Source: Flabesymbios commensalis (Eukaryota; Annelida; Polychaeta; Terebellida; Flabelligeridae). From it: a stretch of 64,000 bases of DNA. The translations under genes and the position numbers were made by a program. Below, in pieces: positions 53,286-63,259 of the stretch. The first letter of the stretch is position 1; every line of letters starts with the position of its first letter. The stretch covers positions 66,018,873-66,082,872 of the forward strand of contig OZ024908.1 of the NCBI GenBank assembly GCA_964017125.1. The letters are read 5' to 3'. The notes beneath the pieces were generated by a model. The model worked only from the letters and a program-made list of their open reading frames with translations, did no database searches and was not told where the DNA came from.

Positions 53286-54807
53286 ATGTATGCCTTCCAA
53301 GCCATGCTGCCATATTTTATTAGGTACAACTACACAAATTATGCCCGGTGGGGAACAATATATATAAGTGAAATGCATCACTTACCTGCCGATGTCCTGC
53401 AGGAATTTCAAAGTGGAAATTTTGTTGTGAAAACGTCAAGCCACCAGTTCAACCAGGTTGACTCAGATCAAAGACAGGAATGGTTAAATGCAACTGGCAA
53501 AAATAAAGGTGGCATAATTGGGATCACGAAAACCTGCACAGCCCTCAGCAGGTGGGCCTTGTCATATAATCTGAGATCACATATTTCCTGTGATACCAGA
53601 GCTATGTACGACCTTGATCATGATGAAGCACCAGTCCATAATGAATCCACAAAAGGAAGACAGAATAAAGACTCGCTGGATGAAGATAACTTGATGTCGA
53701 CCCTCCTCTTATTCAACATGTTTGCTAATAACATATCTATCAGACTACAAAATATTGCAAGAAAAGACTTAGCGACAGAAGCGATAGAGAATGATCTTCT
53801 GGAAGCCAAAATAAAAGGCCAGGAACAAACAAACACGTTTGTTAATGAAAGGCTTATTTTGCGTGCGGAGAGTAATACTAAATTCCGTGACCCTTTCCAC
53901 AAAAACAAAATATTAACATTTGCCCCTCTGTATGATGCAGAACGGACAGCATCAAGTTCTAGAAAAGTAAACACATTAAAAGCAGACAGGTGTGTTCTCC
54001 AGCGACTCATTATTGCATATGAAAGTGGCAGAAGTGTCAACATCGATAAAATTCTCTGTCATGAACCTACCAGTTTCATTAGCACAAACACAATTGAATG
54101 GGGATCTTCGTACAGGAACCAAATATAGCCTATGTGACGTTCTGACAGCAGATGTTCCCTGCCCACACGCATTAAACCCGAATGAACTTGGTGATAATCC
54201 ATCAACTATTATTGATGGACGGGCTTTGGTGTGTGCAATTGGGAAACCAAAAGAAGCCGGTACATTTGAAGACCTGCTTAGTGTATTCTGATCTACCGTC
54301 CTGAATGTGGGGGCGTCGTTCAATCAAATTCATGTGATATTTGACAGGTAATCTAAAGTATCCATCAAATCTGGAACACGGATGAGACGTACTAGAGGCA
54401 ATAGACCGATCAGGAGAGTGATTGAAAACGGTGATGTGCCATTACCATCTGACTGGAATAATTTTCTAGCTTCAGCAGAAAACAAAGAAGATTTGGGCCA
54501 ACAGTGTTGGAAACCTTCCCAGCATGTAATCCCCTGACAGGCAGTGATGTAACGTCCTTTCTATCAGGCACATGTGAATCATCCTGACATACCACCTCCC
54601 CAGGATATGGGCTGGAAAAAGGAAGATGGGAAGATACTGCTAGTATTGATGTCTCTGCCCCCAGTTCCCGAAGACTGTCTTGAACTCATTTCATGTGGAT
54701 GCACCACCGCGTGTGTCAACGCACGCTGTAAGTGCAGGAAATCACGCTTACAATGTACAATGCAATGCAAGTGTAAAACTGGCGATCATTTATGTCGCAA
54801 TAATTAG
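53286..54807 (+). pseudogene. Decayed member of a multicopy invertebrate family ending in a CXC (tesmin/TSO1) domain
   Basis: The first segment (53286-54126) has the conserved start YNYTNYARWG, GGIIGITKTCTALSRWALSY and KADRCVLQRLI. It continues in other frames with IDGRALVCAIGKPKEAGTFE (54220), VIFDR, GNRPIRRVI, and a CNPLTGSDVTSFLSG block that is recognisable as the family's LTGCDTTS motif. It ends (54574-54807) with LPPVPEDCLELISCGCTTAC and a cysteine cluster CKCRKSRLQCTMQCKC, a CRC/tesmin-type zinc-binding CXC. From memory the family is widespread and multicopy in cnidarians, hemichordates and molluscs, with a nuclease-like (PIN/XPG-type) middle; function unknown. Here several frame changes and a large internal deletion make it a pseudogene. 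It starts right after the (CAAT)n tract, without its N-terminal part. Confidence 0.72.
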
Positions 54808-54814
54808 ACATTGA

Positions 54815-55245
54815 TGAATATTGGAAATTATTGACTTCTCGCACCATACTGTATTCATCAGAAATAGCCATCATTTTTATGGTAATTGGTAATTGGTTAT
54901 TGGTAATTGAAATAATTTCGTAGGATAACCACTGATAACGTAGTGTTGAAACATGCAGACACTTGAATTGTGATTACCAAGTCTTTGTATGTGTTTTAGA
55001 ACACATTCCGAAGAATTACACTTGTTGGATGCTTGAAGTTGTAGTGTTTGGAGAAATAGTAAAAAACCGTATTATTTTTGCGGCCATTTTGTTTCTCCTC
55101 AATTTGAAGGTTTTTCATTTTTCTGTCGGTTTGTCATACACCAACATCGGATTCAGTTCCCCGTAATTATGTTAAAAAAGTGGTATGACAACTTTTCCGC
55201 ACAAATGCCTCTAGATTTCTGATTTCCTCAAAACCCGTCCTGTCG
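54815..55245. other. Intergenic, no feature recognised
   Basis: Contains a short GGTAATTGGTAATTGGTTAT tandem near 54885. Confidence 0.4.
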
Positions 55246-55249
55246 AAAC

Positions 55250-55412
55250 GGACTATATGTGACAACGATATCTGAGTAAAAGTAGAGTCATGAAATTAAA
55301 CCCAAGCATGTAATGGTTGGCTATATGGGTTCTACTATTTATAGTAAGCCCCGATTGTCTTAAAACTACTCTCAGTGCCTTCGGCGCTTAGGGTTCCATC
55401 AATCAACAGTCA
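55250..55412 (+). repeat. Copy of the TGACAACGATATCTGAG repeat
   Basis: GACTATATGTGACAACGATA, TCTGAGTAAAAGTAGAGTCA, CATGTAATGGTTGGCTATAT and AACTACTCTCAGTGCCTTCG match 60495-60630. The internal TATAGTAAGCCCCGATTGTC also occurs in the inverted arm at 60715. Confidence 0.8.
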
Positions 55413-55419
55413 TTATTTC

Positions 55420-55950
55420 CACTCCATATTCACCGTTTCGAAATAATATGATGACTGAAAGGACCATCTTCATTATATAGCATTTTAAAGAAGCTATACC
55501 CTGATAACAGTGCTAGGAAGCCAGGTGTTAATTTATCTGGAAATGATATATCTACGGCAGACCTGCGACTGCACAGTATATAATTATATGAATTAATATA
55601 GGTGTGATGAAGCCATGTGTTAACTGAGCGACAAGATGTGATTTACAAATAATATCGTGGTATAATATCACAAGTTCCAGGGGCCAGTAAATATATAATT
55701 ATTGATTACACATTAAATATTTTCAGCCAATTTATATTGTTTAGCTATAAAATTGAAATAATAATATCACGTATATACTTAAAATACAACCACTAATAAA
55801 TTAGGGAGAACTAAGATAGATCTGAATTAAGGTAGGTGTGATGAAGCCATGCCCTACATTAGCGAGAATTAGAGCAGATGTATGTATGTATGTACGTACA
55901 CAGGTTTATGTATACAATTTGTTCATTTGTATATTCGCAAAAAAAGTTGT
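55420..55950. other. Intergenic, weak tandem structure
   Basis: GGTGTGATGAAGCCATG occurs three times (near 55600, 55830 and, diverged, 56070), suggesting an old duplication of roughly 230 bp units. No gene. Confidence 0.4.
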
Positions 55951-55954
55951 AAAA

Positions 55955-56022
55955 AAAACGGGGGGCATTTGACCGGGGGCTATTGTCCGGGGGGCGTTTG
56001 TCCCGGGGCAATTGGCCGGATA
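55955..56022 (+). repeat. GGGGGCATTTGACCGG short tandem repeat
   Basis: Four units alternate GGGGGCATTTGACCGG, GGGCTATTGTCCGGG, GGGCGTTTGTCCCGG and GGGCAATTGGCCGG, about 16 bp each. Confidence 0.8.
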
Positions 56023-56029
56023 CCATGTA

Positions 56030-56865
56030 ATACATAAATACCATTATGATGATGATGGATGAGAGTACTAGGTGATATGATGCCATGATGGCCCATTGAA
56101 GTTTAATGATAAAATATTCTGTTTATTCATAGTTAAGTTTACTATATTGTAAAAACTGTTTTTCTGAAGATTAAGCCAATTTGATAGCTGAAGAGCCTGC
56201 CTAAAATATCGCAAGTGTTCAGTCATTCATATCGTCACAGAAAAAAATATTATTTATTCGATGTTTTTAAGGTGGCCATTTTGAAAATCTAAGATGGTCG
56301 ACATATATGCGTCCGGCAAAGTCGAAACATTGGTTATCTGATTGCTTATACCACACAGTTTCCAAAAATGCATAGGTTTGCAAATCTTCCAAAAAGACAA
56401 CAAAATTACATAGTGAACTTAACTATTTTATGCTCAATCACTAATCATCATAGATTGAAAATCTAGGAATGACATTTATGTAAAAAGTAGTTACCTTCAA
56501 AAATCTGTGAAGGTTCAATGATTCTGTTGTCAAGGTTCTTCATTGTGACACTGTTAGTCGTAATACAGTTGCATCACGCCGCTGTCGATATAAGTGATTG
56601 TTTCTTTGTATAATTTTTCAAAGTTTTGGACTCCGGTATCATGCATGTCGAGAAGGCTTGAACTGGCTCATCTTTACACGATCAACTGATTTACGTGAAG
56701 CTGCGTTCTGCGGGGGCACAGACTTGACTTGTCAAGGAGCAGCTGGCTAGGTGTCTTTCTGACGTGTGAAATCAGCAGAATAAAGCCAGGTAAAAGCTCA
56801 AGTGCGCTGAAAAATGTATAATTAGCAGTAGAAACCTTAGCCCTGCGTCCACGTGATGTAACAGT
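56030..56865. other. Intergenic, no feature recognised
   Basis: No supported gene; one GGTGGCCATTTTGAAAATCT word near 56271. Confidence 0.4.
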
Positions 56866-56867
56866 GT

Positions 56868-56950
56868 CCCTGTAAACACGAGGCATGGGCCCAATGGTGG
56901 GCTGATGCTGGCCCATTGTCTAGGACGATGGCCCAACATAGTCCATTTCC
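56868..56950. repeat. GGCCCAAC MITE, left part
   Basis: GTAAACACGAGGCATGGGCC, CAATGGTGGGCTGATGCTGG and CTAGGACGATGGCCCAACAT; the right terminus is lost. Confidence 0.6.
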
Positions 56951-57159
56951 GCGACAGTCGTCCCCGCCAAGTAGACACTCTTCAGCTCTGCCGGCCTGTA
57001 GCAACGAAGAGTGTGGAACAGCAAGCGTTCAGTGTGGAATGCCTTACCAACAAAGTTACGACATGCATTATCACTCGCAAGTTTTAAGCGTCAAATTAAG
57101 ACATTTTTTGTGATACAATTATAATAATAAGCAATAGCCTTTGACACTTCGGCCCACGC

Positions 57160-57400
57160 GTTTATAACCTTTAACCTTTTGCCAGCCAAATTATCGTATT
57201 TAAATTTTCACCCACTTGAAGATGTGTCTTGCTGTAAGGCACTTGAAATGGATAAGTGATGAATTTAATCTCACTCTAAGAATAGATGGGTATTCTTACA
57301 GTGAGATTGAATTCACCACTTATCCACTTCAGGTGTCTGTGGTCTCGCTATCGCGACACACAACTTCAAGTGGGTGAAAAAACACTCACTTTTTTTAATT
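57160..57400. mobile_element. TTGAAGTTGTG hairpin MITE with nested foldback
   Basis: The outer element begins TTTAACCTTTTGCCAGCC and shows TTTTCACCCACTTGAAGATG and ACAACTTCAAGTGGGTGAAA arms. Its hairpin centre is interrupted by the foldback at 57240-57334, then resumes TGGTCTCGCTATCGCGAC. Confidence 0.7.
57240..57334. mobile_element. Foldback element nested in a MITE
   Basis: CACTTGAAATGGATAAGTGA, TGAATTTAATCTCACTCTAA and GAATA are mirrored by TATTC, TTACAGTGAGATTGAATTCA and CCACTTATCCACTTCAGGTG; the stem is about 44 bp with a 6-base loop. It sits in the loop of the host hairpin. Confidence 0.78.
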
Positions 57401-57428
57401 TGAGACCAAAATTAGCAAACTTAGCTGA

Positions 57429-57674
57429 TTAACCCTTTAACCGCCGGTGCCGCATATATTCGGGTTTTAATTTTTTATTAGCACATTAAGTACCACCTTT
57501 TAAACATGTTAAAGATAAAATGTGACATAAATCAACAATATTTGAAAACAGTTGACCTCCATTTTGTCAAATCTGAATAATTTTCACTCACTTGAAGTTG
57601 TGGATCGCGTCAGCGAGACACAACTTCAAGTGGGTGAAAATTCAGATTAAATAATTTGGCGGTTAAAGGGTTAA
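57429..57674 (-). mobile_element. CCCTTTAACCGCC MITE, minus strand
   Basis: Reverse complement of 13568-13803 with both termini and TTAA intact: TTAACCCTTTAACCGCCGG to GGCGGTTAAAGGGTTAA. Best-preserved copy of the family. Confidence 0.88.
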
Positions 57675-57864
57675 ACACTCATCTATTTCCCAATAACTGT
57701 GATTTGATTGGCTGGTAGGACGGATTAAAAACGATTATAGTCGGGCTATTAACGCTAAATGGTTAAGCCCACGTTATGCCTCAAACCATCATATTACTCC
57801 TGAAAACTAATTTAATTTCCTACGCCTAGAGGTTTTTCAAAAAAAAATATGAAACAATTTTAAC

Positions 57865-58265
57865 CCTTGTCCTGTTAATTTATTTAAATGTTCTCCCACT
57901 TTAAGTTGTGTCTCGCTGTCGGGACCCACAACTTCAAGTGGCTGAAAATTACTTTTATTTGTATAATTTGAGCACAACTATCTGCAAATCTTGAAGTTTA
58001 GACACACATTTCATTCCAAATAACAGTGATATGGTCGTCTAATAAAACAAAATAAAAACGACAATAATCGTGATCAAAAGGACAATATGTTTCATTTAAT
58101 TCCACGTTGTCTTCATCCATCGAGAATTGCCACAGCACGTCGCGGCTTGCAGTGAAAGACGATTCGTATGGTAAAATTAATTATTTTAGTCTAGCTGCCA
58201 AAATAATGACCCTGCATTCCTGTAAACTTTTTTTTTCAGATATGGCTTCTATGTGCCCTTGAAAC
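57865..58265 (+). repeat. Interspersed repeat, inverted copy at 63665-64000
   Basis: It begins with a TTGAAGTTGTG-type hairpin (CCACTTTAAGTTGTGTCTCG, CCACAACTTCAAGTGGCTG). It continues TTTGAGCACAACTATCTGCA, AACAGTGATATGGTCGTCTA, TTTAATTCCACGTTGTCTTC, GACGATTCGTATGGTAAAAT and ATGGCTTCTATGTGCCCTTG, all found reversed at the end of the window. Confidence 0.8.
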
Positions 58266-58589
58266 CAGAATTATATCCTCATACAAATGATAACATATAC
58301 CTGCAAGAACTTGATATCATTTTATAAAGTGTAACTGAACAAAACAAATGAAATGAATGGGGTTTTAGGCTGTTTTATTATGGCAATGCCATTTAACATG
58401 ATTTTAATTTTGTATGTGATTCCAAGTAAATTGTCGTGTGATTTAAACAAATTAGCCATCTTGTATATCTACATATAATTATTCTATCATTTTTATGACA
58501 AAAAAGGTTTTTTTATGTCAATAAATTATATGTCTGTATGTATGCTACTTTTGTTCACAAATAGGCTAAATTATTAAATCATCACGAGA

Positions 58590-58690
58590 GAGCGGGGAAG
58601 AAACATTATTGTTTCGTTGAAACTTGAAGGCCAGAGTGGGGTTCGAACCTGCGATCTCCAACTTTCCAATGCACCAGGGACCGCCCTGTA
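58590..58690 (-). mobile_element. SINE head fragment, minus strand
   Basis: GCGGGGAAGAAACATTATTG, then CAGAGTGGGGTTCGAACCTG (B-box) and GATCTCCAACTTTCCAATGC. Same family as 48962-49077. Confidence 0.55.
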
Positions 58691-58880
58691 AGATACGTGG
58701 ACAGGGTTTAATTTACATATGTTACCTATTTATTCAGTTATTGGGTCATTAAGTATCACAAACAGAATAAATTTAACCAAAAACACTTGAGAATTATTTG
58801 TGTTTAATGCTCTGATATGTTTATGAATTGATACAAACTTTTAATATTTCATTAATCAATGATTTTGTTGCAATATTTTA

Positions 58881-59027
58881 TTCAGATTTGGTAATTTTTG
58901 CGTGTTTAAATGTTCGCGAATTTCCGATTTTTGGACTTTTCACGCAGTTTAGAATTCGCGAATTTTCATTTTTCTTCAGTAGCGCTATTATAGGCCCCAT
59001 AATTACGAATATTACCTGATCTACTGC
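58881..59027. mobile_element. TTCGCGAATTT foldback MITE, second copy
   Basis: TTCAGATTTGGTAATTTTTG at the left and ATTACCTGATCTACTGCA at the right. The interior TTCGCGAATTT, GAATTCGCGAATTTTC and AGTAGCGCTATTATAGG matches 6081-6288, with one arm shortened. Confidence 0.7.
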
Positions 59028-59499
59028 ATTTTAATATGTTCAAAGTCAACACGTTTTGACGGGATGACAGAGTAACAAATTTTAAGTATGTGGAGCTGAA
59101 GCAAACATTGTTCAGCTGAAATTCACAATTAGATTTCAACTATATGTGGAGCAAACTATTCAGCTCTAATGTTTCAGTGCAAAAGGTATAACAGCTAAGG
59201 TGAATCAGCTGTTACTTTTGATCTTTGTCACGTTATGTTACTTGTCCCTTAATTTTTCACTGGCTTCTCTGTAGGATCAGTGAGAAACTGTGACATTGAA
59301 ACGCTTCTATGATTATGGTAATAGACCGTTTGACTTCATTTTAGCTGTGGGGTGTCAACGGTCTAATCCCTCTACTACAAATGGTGCATGTGTTGTCGCT
59401 AATTGCAATGATTGCTATGAAAACACACCATTGCTTATAAGCCGTTATTTTCTCACATGTGACTGATCAATCTGGTACCCTTATCGTAGGAATTGTCAC

Positions 59500-59640
59500 C
59501 AGCCACCCCCCCCCCCCGTCTACCCATTTACCATTACGTAACGTCGTATGTAGGCATAAGCATAACAGCATTGTGACTGATTAGGCGCTAATCCCTATGA
59601 CACTTCCAGTCTCGGAGTTTATGAAATGTCACCTAAAAAC
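59500..59640 (+). repeat. Inverted partner of 49870-50012
   Basis: CACCCCCC-type homopolymer, ATTACGTAACGTCGTATGTA, GGCATAAGCATAACAGC, GATTAGGCGCTAATCCCTAT and GAGTTTATGAAATGTCAC. Confidence 0.8.
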
Positions 59641-59692
59641 ATAATCTTTTTTCGCAAAGTTGCTTTGAATTCATTAATCACATTTATCACTT

Positions 59693-59752
59693 CTAAAATC
59701 GGCCAATGCGAGACCAAGAATGATGAAATCTATGTCCGCCATATTGCCTACC
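59693..59752 (+). repeat. Pair of related blocks with 63412-63475
   Basis: TTCTAAAATCGGCCAATGCG, AGACCAAGAATGATGAAATC and TATGTCCGCCATATTGCC correspond to TTCAAAAATCGGTCAATGTG, ACCTAGATTCATCAAATC and TTTCCGTCATTCCATATT at 63412. Confidence 0.6.
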
Positions 59753-59756
59753 CTAT

Positions 59757-60485
59757 TTTGAGGTCTGGGAGGTTTTCGCTCCCCGTGTGAATGCTGAATA
59801 TGTGGCAATGTCCATGTCGTGATTGATAAGTGTTAAAAACCCACCCACTCACTGACACAGCCAACCGGACTGCTGGTGACGTGTGTGGGCGGATAAACGC
59901 AACCTATCGTCTGTCCGCAGCGATCTTGCCCTCATTAGATCAGTCATACACTGAAGGCATCAAGGAGTTTTATCCGAAAAATTTCAGCAGACAGGATGCT
60001 AAAATTCCACGGTTTTACCCTCTCGTGTTGGCTCGGGGGCTAACGATTCTATTAACTCATTCCAGACGGAGCCCGAAATATCTCCGGCAAGCTACTTCAA
60101 CGGTACAAGAGGGAGCCCGAGATAACTCGTGTTATATGACGTCATAAAAAGTAAACATTAAAAAAATGTCCCGTCCACAGAAACATGTATGTACTGAAAG
60201 TGCCGTCTTGAATGAGTTAAAGCTATTACCGGTAACTCCAAATGACGCTGAAGCGAATACATTGACAGACTTAGTATTTGACGACGTAATGACCGAGATT
60301 GAAAGGTAACACCAAGGAATCTCACTATTTTCAGAGCAATGAGACATTATGACAAACTCGACAACTTTTACCATTTATCAGAGGTATAGGTTGTAATAAA
60401 AAAAAACCCATTAAATGCTAACCGTTAGAAAAAATGCTGAATCAACTACATTTTACAAGCTGGACCACGACAACAACGGATAACG
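59757..60485 (+). repeat. Interspersed repeat, copy B, carrying a MITE insertion
   Basis: Colinear with 51107-51725 except for a 160 bp insertion at 60056-60216. Shared blocks include GAAGGCATCAAGGAGTTTTA and AGAGCAATGAGACATTATGA. The 47-codon frame starting in the insertion (60166) arises by chance at the junction. Confidence 0.85.
60056..60216. mobile_element. MITE with CTCATTCNAGACGG ends and TTAA target site
   Basis: CTCATTCCAGACGG at the left and CCGTCTTGAATGAG at the right are inverted with one mismatch; TTAA flanks each (60052-60055, 60217-60220). Copy A at 51430 lacks the insertion and has TTTAA at the site. TTAA duplication is the hallmark of piggyBac-type transposition (established); assignment is inference. 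Confidence 0.85.
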
Positions 60486-60489
60486 GACG

Positions 60490-60763
60490 ACACTATATGT
60501 GACAACGATATCTGAGTAAAAGTAAAGTCATGAAATTAAACCCAAACATGTAATGGTTGGCTATATGGGGACTACTATTTATAGTCTTAAAACTACTCTC
60601 AGCGCCTTCGGCGATAGGGTTCCATCAATACCCAACTTAACGTATCACACACCTCGCTAATTGATTGATGGAACCCTAGCGCCGAAGGCGCTGAGAGTAG
60701 TTTTAAGACAATCGGGGCTTACTATAAATAGTAGTCCCCATATAGCCAGCCATTACATGTTTG
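60490..60763. repeat. Hairpin of two inverted TGACAACGATATCTGAG repeat copies
   Basis: Left copy 60495-60639: AAACATGTAATGGTTGGCTA, TATGGGGACTACTATTTATA, CTCTCAGCGCCTTCGGCG, GGTTCCATCAAT. Right arm 60664-60763 mirrors it, with the extra TAAGACAATCGGGGCTTACT that copy 55250 also has. Confidence 0.8.
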
Positions 60764-60826
60764 TGTTGGCCCTTTGTGGGCATGGTGAATTTCCCCTAAT
60801 GTTTCGGCGAACGCATTGGCCTTTTC

Positions 60827-61684
60827 TCAATCGTTTTCTGTTGGATTTCCGTCTTTTTTAGTAACTGGGTTGTTAGTCTCTGCTTGTGCTCTTTTACCGT
60901 TAACTTTGTGAATATTTCGCCACAAATTTTTACCGTCTTTGGCCGAATCAATTTCTTGTGTTTTTGTTTGCCACCAGGTGGCCTTGTCGTTTTGCACCGC
61001 TTTAGATGCTAATATTTTTAATCGATTTGCTAAGTTTTTATGTTCAGCCTTATTTGTTTTTTGAGCTATCTGTCTTATTTTTCGTTTTAACTTAATTAAT
61101 TTGCTAGTTTCTTCCGATATAAAAAAATCCATATCTTTTACTTTACTTTTCGGACAGGATTCGTCTAACGCCGTTTTAATTATGTTAGCTATATTGTTCA
61201 CTGTTGCATCTATTTCTGCTGGTGTGACTGCGTCTGTTACTATTAAGTTTTTATCAATTATTTTGGGAAGTTTTACCCAGTCTGTTTCTGTTTTTTCGTG
61301 CTGTAGAGTTTCTCGTTTATTTTGTCTCACATTTGTTGACGAATTTATCACCAAGTGAACAGGCATGTGGTCGCTGCCTACATCTAGGCCTACTGTACAT
61401 GTATCTACTTTGGTCGCGATACTGCGACTGACAGTACATAGATCTAAAATATCGCTGGAAATATTTGTGTAGTGTGTTGGGGTTCCGTCATTTGAGACTA
61501 CTAAATTGAGCTCCTCTAGTATATTAAATAATATATCCCCTTCCTTATTGTATTTTTTACAGCCAAAAAATTCGTGTTTTGAGTTATAATCACCCATAAA
61601 AATTGAATCCGGGTATTTATTTAGTATGAATTTAAAGTTTTCAACATTAGGTGAAGTTTCAGAAGGGTTGTACATCGTAGCCAA
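60827..61684 (-). CDS. LINE ORF2 fragment: endonuclease domain and linker
   Basis: 285 residues of an endonuclease/exonuclease/phosphatase-fold nuclease that nicks target DNA for target-primed reverse transcription. MYNPSE and GDYNSKHEFFGCKK (residues 31-44, with catalytic Asp/Asn) and GSDHMPV (103-109, catalytic Asp/His) are visible. The charged linker after residue 160 (LIKLKRKIRQIAQKTNK, WWQTKTQEIDSAKDGKNLW) typically precedes RT. Frame upstream of this Met continues (SFESDKRKIALATMYNP, DGEFLAISF), so the true start lies near 62010, behind stops. The RT that should follow is missing. Confidence 0.82.
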   Translation of the reverse strand: MATMYNPSETSPNVENFKFILNKYPDSIFMGDYNSKHEFFGCKKYNKEGDILFNILEELNLVVSNDGTPTHYTNISSDILDLCTVSRSIATKVDTCTVGLDVGSDHMPVHLVINSSTNVRQNKRETLQHEKTETDWVKLPKIIDKNLIVTDAVTPAEIDATVNNIANIIKTALDESCPKSKVKDMDFFISEETSKLIKLKRKIRQIAQKTNKAEHKNLANRLKILASKAVQNDKATWWQTKTQEIDSAKDGKNLWRNIHKVNGKRAQAETNNPVTKKDGNPTEND

Positions 61685-62064
61685 TGCAATCTTTCTTTTA
61701 TCAGATTCGAATGATATTGCAAGAAATTCTCCATCAAACTCTGACGTGTCTAATTGATTACACTTTATGTCCTTTCGTATAAGTATTGCTACACCCCTCC
61801 TACCCCACGGCCTGGATTATCACTATCTTTCCTTATTATATGATAGTTAGGGATCCTTATTGTATGTTGTTTTCTGATTTTACTTTCATTTATCGTTACA
61901 AATTGCGGGTTATGCTCATTGTATTAATTCGGCGCGCTTGTTCGTTATGCCGTTTATATTTATATGAATAATTTCAGTGCGTTCCTGATCTCGAGTGGCC
62001 ATTATACAACAACTGTGCTGTGCTTTCCTGGTATATTTGTGAATGTATGTACGTGGTTGTATAC

Positions 62065-62841
62065 TCAGGCTTTTAAGTGTATTAGGACATCTCTCACTTG
62101 TGCGAAGCTGACATCACTTCTCAAGGCCCAGTTGATGGATTCTGTTGTGATACGAGCTATATCCATCCCTGTGATCTCTACCTCATTTTTGTTAGCCTTA
62201 TCTTCAGCACATTTTAGTCTAAGAATGGTAGCTGCAACAGCAATGGTTAAACCAGTTATATCATGACGTTTATTGTTAGTTCTTACCTTATTTGTTTTTT
62301 GTTGTGTTAGTCTCTGTTGTTCCTGTGGTTGCTTTTGTTGCTGAGTATTTTTACCTCTAATTTGGTTGGTTTTGTTGAGAACTTGATGTGCTCTACTTAC
62401 TTGTCTATCTTGTCTTTGGTCAAGCATATTGAAGATTTCTTGCAATTTTGGACAGGATATGTCTGAAGAGGCGTGTGGGCCAAAACAGTTTGCACATTTT
62501 GGATCGCTGGCTGTGCAATCTCGCCTCTGGTGGGTTTCTCCACCACATCTACCGCATTTTTGATGTTTACTTTTACAGGCAAAAGCTATGTGACCAAAAC
62601 GTTGGCACCTATAACATTGTTTTACCTGAGTTTTTCTACGATAGCTTTCTATTGTATAACCCAAGAGCCTATTTCCAATATTTTTCATATCACTCTCTCT
62701 TTCAAGAGTTAGCTTGAACTTACCAGTAGGCTTTTGTGTCTTTCTGTTAATCATTCTGGTTGCTTTTAAATTTATTTTGTGTTGTTTCTTTATGTCCTGT
62801 TCTATAGCTGTGTTTTCTACGTGAAGAGGAATTCCTACCAT
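62065..62841 (-). CDS. LINE ORF1: gag-like nucleic-acid-binding protein
   Basis: 258 residues with three zinc knuckles: CYRCQRFGHIAFAC (76-89) and CGRCGGETHQRRDC (96-109), both CX2CX4HX4C, and CANCFGPHASSDISC (116-130, CX2CX3HX6C). This is the layout of Jockey/I-clade LINE ORF1 proteins, which bind element RNA. A Gln-rich stretch and a basic tail follow. Upstream sequence to about 63240 reads LRQLPGNQQEDVLRLLTGKR, DIQVEDKRNTRRGHLLVFPK and VREPKQRVN in the same sense with one or two stops, so the N-terminal third is separated and the ORF is degenerate there. Confidence 0.85.
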   Translation of the reverse strand: MVGIPLHVENTAIEQDIKKQHKINLKATRMINRKTQKPTGKFKLTLERESDMKNIGNRLLGYTIESYRRKTQVKQCYRCQRFGHIAFACKSKHQKCGRCGGETHQRRDCTASDPKCANCFGPHASSDISCPKLQEIFNMLDQRQDRQVSRAHQVLNKTNQIRGKNTQQQKQPQEQQRLTQQKTNKVRTNNKRHDITGLTIAVAATILRLKCAEDKANKNEVEITGMDIARITTESINWALRSDVSFAQVRDVLIHLKA

Positions 62842-63259
62842 TACTAATGTCCTTTTGTCCTGCTCTTTTTAGTTAACCCTCTGCTTAGGTTCCCTTACCT
62901 GTCCCACTGGGAGTTTTATTCTGGCCAGTTTATTCCTGTCTTCTTGACGTTTGGGGAAGACAAGAAGGTGGCCACGTCGTGTGTTTCTCTTGTCTTCCAC
63001 CTGGATATCTGCCTAGTCCACGATGTCGGACAAAGCTTTGGCCTCGATCCCTTCAGCTACTATCGGAACGATTGTTGATTTATTTCTTGTAGCTTTTCCG
63101 CTATTTGCACTCACCTGTTCTGACGATGCTAGTCTCTTACCGGTCAGTAGACGCAGCACATCTTCTTGTTGATTACCAGGTAGCTGTCTTAAGATGACAG
63201 TATCCTTTCCTGATTTTCTCTATTGGTGTTTTTAGAATGACACCTCGCTAATGACCGCT

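Larger units (their letters stand above)
60773..63245 (-). mobile_element. Jockey/I-like LINE: ORF1 and endonuclease, no RT
   Basis: The minus strand carries, in order, a gag-like ORF1 (about 63240 to 62065) and an ORF2 that opens with an apurinic-type endonuclease (about 62010 to 60773). Sequence then ends abruptly at the hairpin repeat 60490-60763 instead of continuing into reverse transcriptase. LINEs usually lose their 5' end; here the 5' part is kept and the 3' part is lost, so loss followed insertion (deletion, recombination or later insertion). ORF1 upstream of 62841 and ORF2 upstream of 61684 are interrupted by stops, so it is inactive. Confidence 0.85.

Noticed and set aside
60166-60310. 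Short frame beginning MSRPQKHV and ending at a GT donor-like AAAGGTAAC, as a first exon
   Set aside because: Its start lies inside the MITE inserted at 60056-60216 and is absent from the otherwise matching copy at 51.4 kb.
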